A stretch of 64,000 nucleotides of DNA. Origin: Saccharum officinarum (Eukaryota; Streptophyta; Magnoliopsida; Poales; Poaceae). Below, in pieces: positions 11,309-20,320 of the stretch; the first letter of the stretch is position 1; every line of letters starts with the position of its first letter. The notes under the pieces are model-generated. The model was not told the origin of the DNA. It was given only the letters and a program-made list of their open reading frames with translations, and searched no databases. The stretch lies in assembly GCA_020631735.1 (NCBI GenBank), contig CM036199.1, positions 14,848,834 to 14,912,833 of the forward strand, given 5' to 3'. The translations under genes were made by a program, and so were the position numbers.

Positions 11309-12223
11309 TAGGAGGCGGAGGCATCGACGAGGAGTCGTCTGGCCCGGCGCCCCCGCGGTCATGGCCCTCCCCTAGTCATGGCTCTGCCATTCCTCTGACA
11401 AGTTGTTGCTAAGGGTCAAGCCTTAGTCGCATTCCTGACCACCACCTGAGATCCAATGCTTCGGTTCTCATGGCCCTGCTCCTATGCCCTTTGCTACTTG
11501 GCCACCTAATTATATGGCCATGGTCACTAAGCTCTCTCTCATAGGAATTTGTTGGTATCCTTTGGAGAGGCCATGAGAGAATATGGTTTCACAACTAAAA
11601 TGATCTTTGGATGGCTAGAGGGGGTGGGGGTTGAATAGCCTTATTAAAAATTTTCTAGAAAGCACAAACACTAGGAAAATGGGTTAGAAAAATGAGGCGG
11701 TAATAGCAACTACCTCTAACTATGTCTTGCAAGCCTACGATGATTAACACCTACAAAAGTCTAGTATCAATATATGAACTACACTATGTTACTAGAATTG
11801 TAAAGGCTAACTCGGTTTCCTCCCTAGGATGACAATTCTAATATCACTACTCTATGAATTGATCAATGCAATGTAAAGCACAAGTGAGAGAGGGAGATCA
11901 AGCTATACCTTACAAGAGGGATGGCATAAGATATATCTCCACGGTTCAATGACTTGCTAGTCACCTATGTCCACATTGAGGCAAAACCCAAGGATGGTCA
12001 CTCCTCTATCAAGGCTACAACCCAGCAAGGTTAGCTCCAACGTGAACGCTTGATCTTGAGCCCGCTCAATCACAAGGTGCTATCCATGCCCTGATTCCAC
12101 TAGAGAGGTTCTTCACCTCCTCTAGCAGGGATGAACCCAATAGCTCCTCAAAATCAACTCTGGAGTACCTCACAATCTTCAATTGAGTTCTTCAATAGAG
12201 TATCGCTCTTCAAGTAACAAACA
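11309..12223. other. No gene; degraded repeat sequence
   Basis: No convincing coding region. The stretch from about 11606 (a G-rich tract followed by GAATAGCC) resembles a high-copy grass repeat I have seen in other grass sequences, probably of retrotransposon origin; I cannot assign a family. Confidence 0.35.
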
Positions 12224-12533
12224 CGGGTGTGCTTGGTAGAGCTTCTACCACAGCTTCACAAAGTTGTTTTCAGCTTCTTCTACCAAATAGGTCTGGATAA
12301 AACAACTGTTCTCTAAAAGTTTTTTTCAGCTCCTCTCACATGCACGTATCACTAGGTGGAGCTGAAAAATACTAGCTTCTCTCACCTTTTTCTCTGCTAT
12401 CTGCCCTGAGAAGTTGTTTTACCATACATTTATGAAAACAGCTTTAATTAGCTTCACTGGTGAAGCTACTTTATGGAACTGAAGCTTAAAAATGATTCAC
12501 TAGTGAAGCTGAGCTGTACCAAATATGCCCTAA
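12224..12533. mobile_element. Probable MITE with imperfect terminal inverted repeats
   Basis: The left end GGGTGTGCTTGGTAGAGCT and the reverse complement of the right end, GGGCATATTTGGTACAGCT, match at about 14 of 19 positions. Several smaller inverted repeats of GAAGCTG type lie inside. No clear target duplication, so the superfamily (hAT or PIF) is open. Confidence 0.5.
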
Positions 12534-12872
12534 ATTCACAGGCAACATGATTCCTAGTGCCACTCAATGTAATCAACCAAGCACCCTGTCTCCGCTCTGA
12601 CTATGATATTTCTAATTTCATTCCGCTTTAATACATGCTTAATTTGCACTATATCATGCATAAATATTACTTTTATCTTTTCATGTATATTTTTGGATTA
12701 TTATAAGCCAAAGTTACTGTAATAAGTCTTTATCGATTATGATGGTAATTTATGTCAGCTGGTTTTAATCTCAAATAATAGTACCATGTTTCACAAGTCT
12801 TAACCAAAACAAAATTACATATCTATCAACTTAAATTTAGATCTATGACTAAGTACTGATTGATGCAGCCAA
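12534..12872. other. AT-rich spacer, nothing recognised
   Basis: No coding frame, repeat or RNA gene recognised. Confidence 0.4.
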
Positions 12873-12919
12873 TTATTTCTCAATATAAATTATCAAACAA
12901 TCTCGCTGAAATCCATCTC

Positions 12920-13453
12920 TAGGGATGAAAATGGACGGAATTTTTCCCGTACCGTCCCATTCCGTTTTCTACATTTTCCCGTCCGTTTCCGTATTTGCGA
13001 GATCCCGTTTTCGTATTTGCGGAAGTAGAAAATGGTGTTTTCCGTTCGTTTCCGAGTAATCCCATTTTAATACGGAATAGACCCATATTTATCCTGTTTT
13101 TATCCCATTTTCAATCTATGCTCAACATGTTCAACAATTACATGTCCTTATGTTATGTTAATATAACTACGAATCACCAAATATGCATGTTATGTTCACG
13201 TACATAGCATGTAAATGAATATTAAACTTTGTATATATTATTACATGACTTTATATACGTATACTTTGAGAATATAAGATTATGTGATCTTAATTTAATT
13301 TTCCGGCTCTCCATCCGTATTTGTCCATTTCCGTATGTCCGTATATTCCGATTCCGTTTTTGAACCCGCATTTTCCAAACCCGCTCCCGTTTGCACCAAA
13401 AAAAATATAGAAACGGAAGTAGAAATAGGGTTTTCCGTCCGTTTTCATCCCTA
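12920..13453. mobile_element. Ac/Ds-like non-autonomous hAT element (534 bp)
   Basis: Termini are TAGGGATGAAAATGGACGGA (12920-12939) and the inverse of TAGGGATGAAAACGGACGGA (13434-13453), 19 of 20 identical, beginning with the TAGGGATGAAA of the maize Ac/Ds family. The flanks TCCATCTC (12912-12919) and TTCATCTC (13454-13461) are an 8 bp target duplication with one mismatch. Both subterminal regions are packed with CCGTTT/TTCCG motifs, like the AAACGG sites bound by Ac transposase. No transposase is encoded. It splits the hATC region of the pseudogene above. Confidence 0.88.
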
Positions 13454-14790
13454 TTCATCTCCCATTGTACATCTGAGACGTGTCTTCACAAGTTTCATAG
13501 CTGAAAAGCATCTTTCGAAGAGTTAATACTAATCTTAACAACCTGTCCACCATAGGATAAGATGAATATTTACCTGTTTTAAATAGTCCACTTGTTAGAT
13601 CAGCAAGTGTTGATAATTCCTTTAGTTCTGGATGGTTGCATACATCAATTTGAAAATGTAGCAGCTGACTCTCTAATTGAGCTCTTTCTTGACTTGAGAA
13701 ATCAGCAGGATAATATTTTTCCACTAGAGTGCATATATTGTCTATGTTGAATGTGTCTAGCCTAGGATCCAAAGAAGCACAAAGGGACAAAAGCTCTGTC
13801 GCTTGAGAACTAAATCAATCTTTTAACTCTGCTAGGTGTTGATCAATTGCAACATTAAACACATCTACTTTGTAATGGTGAAAGGCTCTGGTGTTATCAT
13901 TCTTGTTTTGAGATTTAGTCACATCAACATACCTGCAAATGGGAAGATATGGATTGATTGACGAACAAGTACAATTTTACAAAAGAATAAATATGATGTA
14001 GCTTTCATACTCAAATAATTTGGGGAAAACATACTTCTTACTCAGATCCGGAATATCAATCTCGTGCTTTCCACAAAACAATTTGACCTCCTCAAGAAGA
14101 GGTTCCCAACCATTATTTCACAACTCACCAAGCAACACTTTTGTGGTAGAAACAGAATCCATTGCATTTAAGATATCAATGTTCTTCTTTTGGAGTGTCT
14201 GACACAATACATCAGTGATCTTCATAATCTTTTCCATTAGGAGTAGAATAAACACAAAATCAAATGTGACAGTGATTCGTAAGGCACCACTGGCATCTCC
14301 CCGAGAATACTTCAAAACGGAACGATCATTAGCAATGTTGCGTAGGACTGAAATTGTGGCACCAAACATCTTCTTTAAGCTTAGAATAGATATGTAGTGG
14401 GAACTCCATCTCGTGTCCCCTGGCCTTTGTAGGGAGGAAATCTGATTTGCTCCTCTCTCTGTGTCAAGCTCTCCCAGTTCAATTTCACGGGCAATTTCCT
14501 CTGCTTGATTTGCTAGCAACTCATCATTGCGCTTAGGAGAAGCACTAACAACATTTATGATGAAATTTGCATGCAAAAAAAATTTGTGTACCTCATGTAC
14601 CTCCCTTGATGCTGCTACCAGGGCCAACTGAAGCTGATGAGCCATGCAATGAATATAATATGCATACAGGCACTCATTGAGAATTAGAGCTTTCAATCCA
14701 TTCCATGTTACTGGCCCCATCGTATCATTGACCTCTTATATCTTGTATGCTTAGGCCATTAGTTGAGAAGACATCACAAATTGACTCTTT

Positions 14791-15737
14791 GGGCCTGTTT
14801 GGAACGGAGGAACACAAAACAGAGGAATAGAAGAAAATGCAGGAAAGGAATAGGAATGCAGTCTGAAAATAGAGGATTGGAAAAACATGGGAAAGGAATA
14901 GAATGAGGTGTTTGGAATGCAGAAATTGTGAGCAAGGGAATGTGAGAATTAAGAATAATAAATAAAATATTGGAGGCACATGGCAGGCTTAATAGACTCG
15001 ACATGCGCACACATACGTTTTACATGGAAGGAGACTTTTACTGTAGGGTCACCTGGTCTATGGACTCAGTCCAGCTACATTCACCATACACCACTGTTCT
15101 TATCCATTCTTTGGCAGTTTGGCCCCATCGTTCTCCACGCACCAACAAGAGCCATGGCCTCATCCTCATCTAGGCAAGGAGCCAGGCATGCAGCAAGCGA
15201 AGGAGGTGTAGCGGCTATAGGTGGCAACCGCGAATCGCAGGATGGCACGCTTGCGGCAGGCATGGAGGCTCGTCACTCGTCAGGGGTGTTCAACACCGTC
15301 GCACTAGGCCGGCAGGAAATCGATCTATTTGGTCTGTTCTTGCTTGCGAATGGTTAAATTTGTCTTGATCTTCTTGTGTTTTGATTCATATTTGCGAAGA
15401 CAAGTTCGATTTCTCCGACCCGTTTTTATTTATATTTGCAAAAAAGGTTTTGATTTGTGAAATTAATTTGATAGTCACATTGATTTCCACTTCTTGTTCC
15501 GTCTTGCTGCGCCTTACTCCCGTCCGTTTCACTCGCACGATAGCACGCCTCGGACTTCAGCGAAACCATTGGTTTCGACTGGATGTTCTCATTCCTGCGT
15601 TTTGTGAATCAAAACATTCCTTTCCAGAGGAATCAGGAGGCTGGTTCCTCCATTCCAAACGGTGCATGACGTCAGCAAAACAAAGGAACTCGATTCCTTT
15701 GAAATTCCTTTGGAAATCCTGTGTTCCAAATGACCCC
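14791..15737. mobile_element. PIF/Harbinger-like non-autonomous element (947 bp)
   Basis: The left end GGGCCTGTTTGGAAC and the inverted right end GGGGTCATTTGGAAC match at 11-12 of 15 positions. Flanks are TTT (14788-14790) and TTA (15738-15740), compatible with a decayed 3 bp TTA target duplication. It interrupts the hAT pseudogene between its LKEILLLL and SICDVF segments. Confidence 0.65.
15154..15357 (+). CDS. Small reading frame inside the PIF-like element (67 aa)
   Basis: The ATG at 15154 opens MASSSSRQGARHAAS and the frame stops at 15355-15357. A Ser/Ala/Gly-rich low-complexity start, then LGRQEIDLFGLFLL. It could be the remnant first exon of an element-encoded gene. No family recognised and codon evidence is weak. 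Confidence 0.2.
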   Translation: MASSSSRQGARHAASEGGVAAIGGNRESQDGTLAAGMEARHSSGVFNTVALGRQEIDLFGLFLLANG

Positions 15738-15790
15738 TTAAGTGTAAAAGCAGTAGTATCTCTTTCAATTTTTCGCTCGAAGCTTGTTGC

Positions 15791-16092
15791 ATGCATTCAA
15801 GAAGTTTGGAGGTCTTGATTGTAGGTTTAGCCCGTGTGGTTGTAGATCGTGTTTCTACTCACTCTGTGGTTTCTTTGTCACTCCACAAATGTTTTAGCAG
15901 TCTATAAGTAACTTGTTGCTTGTCTAGTCTCTGTTCACTGTATAAACTCCTTGCCATTCTTTTTAGGAAAAATATACTTAGCATGTTTTCAAAAGAAAAA
16001 GAAACGAAAATATAGAGAAGCCACGTCTTTTCTACTAGTTTCTCGTCATCTCGTACTTTTGTCCCAAACAGAGCAATGCATGAGCATTGCTA
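15791..16092. other. Spacer, nothing recognised
   Basis: Upstream remains of the hAT pseudogene may extend here, but I cannot follow the frame. Confidence 0.35.
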
Positions 16093-17070
16093 CGCCGTCC
16101 ATTGCCTCATGTAATTGCACCGCTATCAGCCCATAGTATTTGTGGAAATATGAGTAAGTTGTCTATCTTTTCTTAGTATAGGTTTTTGTGTTGGATTAAC
16201 CAGAGCATTTTATTTTAATATACGATATAAGAGCAAAAGGTCTGAGGTTCGAATTGTGTCAGATGTTTTTAGATAGAATAATTCGAGGGAGCTTGTACGT
16301 AAGGAAAGCCTGAACAAATAGTGTTTTCCTCTCACAACAAATTGGCATAATCCAAATTTCAGCGAAGTGAAGCGTCTGCTTCTCCGGTCAAGTAAAGTTT
16401 TAAATTATTGAGTTTGATAAACAAATGCCAATGTATACGGGTACTGAAGCAAAAATTGAAAGAGATTAAATAGACTACTTATATGAATCTTAAAAAGTCT
16501 CAGAGTGCGACATGATTCTCTGACTGGTGTGACAGTAAGTAAAACGAAATGTACTGCAAACACGTTGTCAAAGCGATGGCATCAATAGAAGTCTAGAGAT
16601 TCTTCCGATCTGAAAGATCTCACACAATGCGCGCTTGAGACTTGGACTGATGCATGATTATGATAAAAAACGAGATACCAGGTTGGTAAACCGATATGGA
16701 ATCAGTTGAGAACAGCGAGGCACGCTGGCATTGTCGGTTTGCCACCCACCCAAGGCATCAATGGCCGGGGGGACCAGCATAGATCGACGGATCTTAAGAG
16801 CAAGTATAGTAAAAGCTGTAAGTGGATCGTGGGAGAGAGGAGAGGAGAGGATAAACGAGTTGTAAGTTAATAGTCAGCTTAGACACGAGAACCAAGAAAG
16901 TTTATAGTCAGCTGTAAATTTATAGGCTGCTTCTCCTCTCTCTCTCATCTTCTCTCCTCCACCTTAGTATACAATCCACTTGCTGTTCTTTTCTAGCTAT
17001 ACTTACTCTTATTAGCCTTGCTCTAAAGGAGTAAAAGACTATTCCACTGTTGATTGTTCCTTTCAGGCCT
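16093..17070 (+). repeat. Upstream copy of an old direct repeat (segments B then A)
   Basis: Segment B (16093-16330) matches 27335-27520 plus 33339-33405. Segment A (16369-16795, resuming at 17035-17070) matches 53349-55440 once later insertions there are removed. Divergence is large (many substitutions and indels), so this is much older than the 18 kb duplication. A MITE sits in this copy at 16798-17023. Confidence 0.7.
16798..17023. mobile_element. Tourist-like MITE (226 bp)
   Basis: Starts GAGCAAGTATAG and ends with the inverse of GAGCAAGGCTAATAAG. Flanked by TAA at 16795-16797 and 17024-17026, the 3 bp duplication of PIF/Harbinger MITEs. Copy 2 counterpart: 35231-35455. Confidence 0.75.
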
Positions 17071-17083
17071 ATAATTGTTATGT

Positions 17084-17191
<108 letters not shown>

Positions 17192-17305
17192 TTATAATAC
17201 TATCAGATATAAATATTAGACACTAACCTCTATTTAATACAATAATACAATATATCAACAAACAATGGAGAAAAATGAAAACTTACTACCAGGTTGAAGC
17301 TAATA

Positions 17306-17632
17306 AACCGGCGATGAGTACTCTATATATTCACTGTCGTGTACAGGGGCAGTGACACTTACTAAGCCACTATTATATTGGGTATAGTATTGATCCGGTA
17401 GTAACACTCATGATATCACTACCGGATCATACTTCAGCAGGGCAGTGACACTAGTCATATCATTACCGGTTCATACTTTCACCCGGCTGTGATAGCATAT
17501 TCCACTGTCGGGTCGAAAACTGACAGTGATATAGGCCACCCCACCATCATTGTCAATTGCCCTTTGCCGCACCCAGTTCCGGCAGTGATGCAGGGTTTCG
17601 AGTCGGCCATGAATGCAGGTTCTGTACTAGTG
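17306..17632. mobile_element. CACTA element end (terminal fragment)
   Basis: The right terminus TTCTGTACTAGTG (to 17632) is the inverse of CACTAGTACAGAA, a grass CACTA terminus. Repeated CCGG-TAGTGATAT / CACTACCGG and CCGGCAGTGATG motifs in both orientations form the usual subterminal array. No left terminus found, so the element is truncated. Its end lies ~450 bp upstream of the AKR start codon. Confidence 0.7.
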
Positions 17633-17875
17633 GATGTAAATCAAACCTTAGAGTTCGGTATGGTATTTGTTATGGGTCCCAATCTAAACATCTGAATTCA
17701 GGAATTTCGACGGGAATTCGGATGATTTTTTGAGAAATTTTTAAGTACAAATACAAGTTCATATATCGACGAAACTCTCGTTGGTTCATTTGTCATTCCA
17801 TTTGTATTTGTCTGTTTGATTTTTAGACAAAATACTGATTGCGAAGATCTTGGCAGTAGATGAGGTAGCACAACC

Positions 17876-17914
17876 CACGTGGATTCGTGTGAGAGTGCCT
17901 CACATGTCACGTGG
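17876..17914 (+). promoter_or_regulatory. Two CACGTGG boxes in the AKR promoter
   Basis: CACGTGG occurs at 17876-17882 and 17908-17914, same strand, 32 bp apart (about three helical turns), ~60-100 bp upstream of the TATA box. CACGTGG is a G-box with an ACGTGG ABRE core. bZIP (ABF-type) and bHLH factors bind such sites, and rice IRO2 is reported to prefer CACGTGG. Use in vivo is inferred. Copy 2: 36302-36308 and 36334-36340. Confidence 0.5.
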
Positions 17915-17972
17915 TCGTTCTGGACTCGGGTGACAGGCTGAGCCTCCGCGCCGATGCATGTGTGGAATCTCT

Positions 17973-17981
17973 ATTATAAAG
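17973..17981 (+). promoter_or_regulatory. TATA box of the AKR gene
   Basis: ATTATAAAG lies 104 bp upstream of the start codon, leaving a 5' UTR of about 70-80 bases. Confidence 0.6.
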
Positions 17982-18084
17982 CTGCATAGTAGCAGAGAAA
18001 ACGAACCAGTTCCAACGACGTAAGGCTAGCTAGTTCTCGCGGCACACGCGACGCACCCAACGCAGCTCGATCGCGCAGAGACGA

Positions 18085-19334
18085 ATGGGCTCGATTGGCA
18101 ACACGGCAGCGGCAGTGCCGGAGGTGGCCCTCCGGTTCGGCAACGCGAGGCCAATACCGGCCGTCGGCATGGGCACGGCGGTCTCGGCCCCCATGAATGC
18201 TGTGCTAGCGGCCATCGAGGTTGGCTTCCGCCACCTCGACACCGCCGCAATGTACGGCTCGGAGAGGTCGGTCGGCGAGGCCGTGGCCGAGGCGGTGCGC
18301 CGCGGGCTCCTGGAGTCCCGGGAGGAGGTGTTCGTGACGTCCAAGCTGTGGTGCACGCAGTGCCACCCGGACCTCGTCGTCCTGTCCCTCCGGGAAACCC
18401 TCAAGTAAGCAGATCAAGTCCCCCAGCCTCTCCACTAGCACAACATCTACACATCGTTATCATTTCCAACTAGACGTGATCTTTGGTCGTCGTGGGTGGA
18501 TCGCGCGAGCAGGAACCTGCAAATGGAGTACCTGGACCTGTACCTGATCCACTGGCCGGTGTGCATGAAGCCCGGGCCGATAGCGTTCCCGGCCAAGAAG
18601 GAGGACGCCGTCCCGTTTGACTTCGAGGGCGTCTGGCGAGCGATGGAGGAGTGCCAGCGGCTGGGGCTCGCAAAAGCCATCGGCGTCAGCAACTTCACCA
18701 CCAAGCACCTTGACAAGATCCTGGCTTTCGCCACGATCCCGCCCGCGGTGAACCAGGTTGAGCTGAACCCGGTGTGGCAGCAGCGTAAGCTGAGAGAGTA
18801 CTGCGCCGACAAGGGTATCCACGTCGTGGCGTACTCGCCGCTGGGAGGGCAGGACTGGTCGCGCACTGGGGAAGGCAACGGCGTGCTGGGATCCGAGGTG
18901 CTTGCGGAGATAGCCCAGCGAAGAGGGAAAACCATCGCACAGGTACGTGGCTATTAGACAGCTTTCATGCGTTGATCTGGACGATCCATGGATGCTCGCT
19001 TTGATAGTTAGCTTGCCTTCCTTAGATCTGTATGGGAGCGCGGAATTTATGTTGTACGGTTGGGAGTACGTGAGATCTGATTCTCCTTATTATTTCCTTT
19101 TAGGTGTCGTTGAGGTGGATATATGAGCAGGGAATGATTTGGATCGTCAAAAGCTTCAACAAGGAGAGGTTGAAGCAGAACCTGGATATCTTCGACTGGA
19201 AGCTGACCGAGGAAGACCGGCTTAAGATCAGCCAAATCCCGCAGAAGAAGTACGTCACGGCTGCAGTCCTGTTCTCGACGGAGGGCGAATTCAGCTCGGT
19301 CGATCTAGCAGACATGGACATTGTTGAGGAATAG
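18085..19334 (+). CDS. NADPH-dependent aldo-keto reductase, AKR4 family (deoxymugineic acid synthase / codeinone reductase-like), copy 1
   Basis: Three exons: 18085-18404, 18513-18942 and 19104-19334, joined by GT-AG introns of 108 and 161 bp. Together they give 326 residues, full length for the family. The AKR catalytic tetrad is present: D52, Y57, K87 (VTSKLW) and H120 (LIHWPV). Further cofactor residues are S166-N167 (GVSNF), Q188 (NQVELNP) and K266-S267 with R272 (IVKSFNKERLKQN). The fold is a cytosolic (alpha/beta)8 barrel that reduces carbonyls with NADPH. The closest plant families by memory are grass AKR4B/4C proteins annotated as deoxymugineic acid synthase-like, galacturonate reductase-like or codeinone reductase-like; the C-terminus (SVDLADMDIVEE) does not look like canonical DMAS1. 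Substrate therefore unknown. The start is supported by TATA box spacing. This copy is intact; the copy at 36510 is frameshifted. Confidence 0.9.
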
Positions 19335-19866
19335 TACGCATTGGATCAGGACATGGTCACTGTTCCAAAAGAATGAGTGCAGCCTATTGCGTAATGCATG
19401 TCTTCTACTGGAAATTTCGAGGAACGGGGATCTTTGCCAAATATGGATGGATGTGTAACAATATATTAAGTTTATGATTAATTTCTTTTGCTTTATCGCA
19501 GCCGTTTTGTTAGGCTAATGGGCGTGAATGCTACGTGGGTGACGGAGTTTACCTATAGTAAAACTTTGTAATAATTTACCGTCACAAGAGATCGGAATAT
19601 TTTTCATTTGCCTGATGAAATAAACTTTCCTTTATCTGAAAACGTCACCAGCAAAGCAATTAATGGGCTGCCTCAATCTCTCTAATCTGAATGAATAAAG
19701 AAGTCAGCGTCCAAGTCCAACGATCGTTGAAAAAATAGATGCCCTTGCGTGCACTTCATATCCTTCAGAAACATGTGTAGTCATGATCTGTAATTGTGTC
19801 ACCTTTTTGATGTGCACACAAAAGTTCGTGAGTTTGCCAATTTAGGACAATATATATTGTCTTAGA
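19335..19866. other. AKR 3' flank, no gene
   Basis: 3' UTR and AT-rich flank with several possible polyadenylation signals; none is clearly favoured. Confidence 0.5.
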
Positions 19867-20108
19867 GGTGTGTTCACTTCGCGAAAAGCAGCTGAAAAGT
19901 TACTGTAGCACCTTTCGTTGTTATTTGGCCAAATTTGTCCAATTATGGACTAACTAGGCTCAAAAGATTCGTCCGGACATTTACAGACAAACTATGCAAT
20001 TAGTTATCTTTTTTACCTACGTTTAATGCTCCATGCATGCGTCGAAAGATTTGATGTGATGTGTGTAAGAGGAAATATTTTGGGTTGGGAGGGGAAGTGA
20101 ACAAGGCC
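19867..20108. mobile_element. MITE with GGCCTTGTTCACTT-type ends
   Basis: GGTGTGTTCACTT at the left and the inverse of GGCCTTGTTCACTT at the right. The interior holds the GACTAACTAGGCT / AGATTCGTC motifs of a high-copy grass MITE family also seen at 22215, 33411 and 53643. Copy 2: 38292-38530. Confidence 0.7.
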
Positions 20109-20320
20109 TAGAGTGATTTTCCTCACTCAGCGCCATAATACCAATTGTACAGGTTCCTTTATTATTAAGTACGGGGACATGACATATAAGACATTCTTCT
20201 GTTAAAATGAATAAACCAAATGAAAAATGCGTGTGACGACAAAATGATGGGATCGATGTATGGGGACCCGCCTAGAGTTAGCACGGAAGCCCTTGTGTTT
20301 CCACTCCACCATCATATCTA

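Larger units (their letters stand above)
12873..15790 (-). pseudogene. ZMYM1-like hAT transposase pseudogene, split by two insertions
   Basis: Read on the minus strand, fragments appear in protein order. 15739-15790: ASSEKLKEILLLL. 14725-14790: SICDVFSTNGLSIQDIRGQ, a stop, then YDGASNM. 14118-14720: WNGLKALI, YIHCMAHQLQLALV and GDTRWSSH, typical of the hAT core of plant TTF-type/ZMYM1-like proteins. 13455-13790: the C-terminal region with RLLRLVLTL and, in a shifted frame, ERCFSAMKLVKTRL, the hATC dimerisation motif. The last codons, DCLIIYIEK, lie beyond the Ds-like insertion and stop at 12873-12875. There are frameshifts and at least one in-frame stop. The gene is a transposase relic; two later elements interrupt it. 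Confidence 0.8.

Noticed and set aside
16220..16262. tRNA- or SINE-like B box (GGTTCGAATTG)
   Set aside because: No A box at the right spacing and no cloverleaf; the diverged copy at ~27500 does not conserve it.
18085..19334. Naming the gene DMAS1
   Set aside because: It is AKR4-like, but the C-terminus does not match what I remember of canonical deoxymugineic acid synthase, so the substrate is left open.
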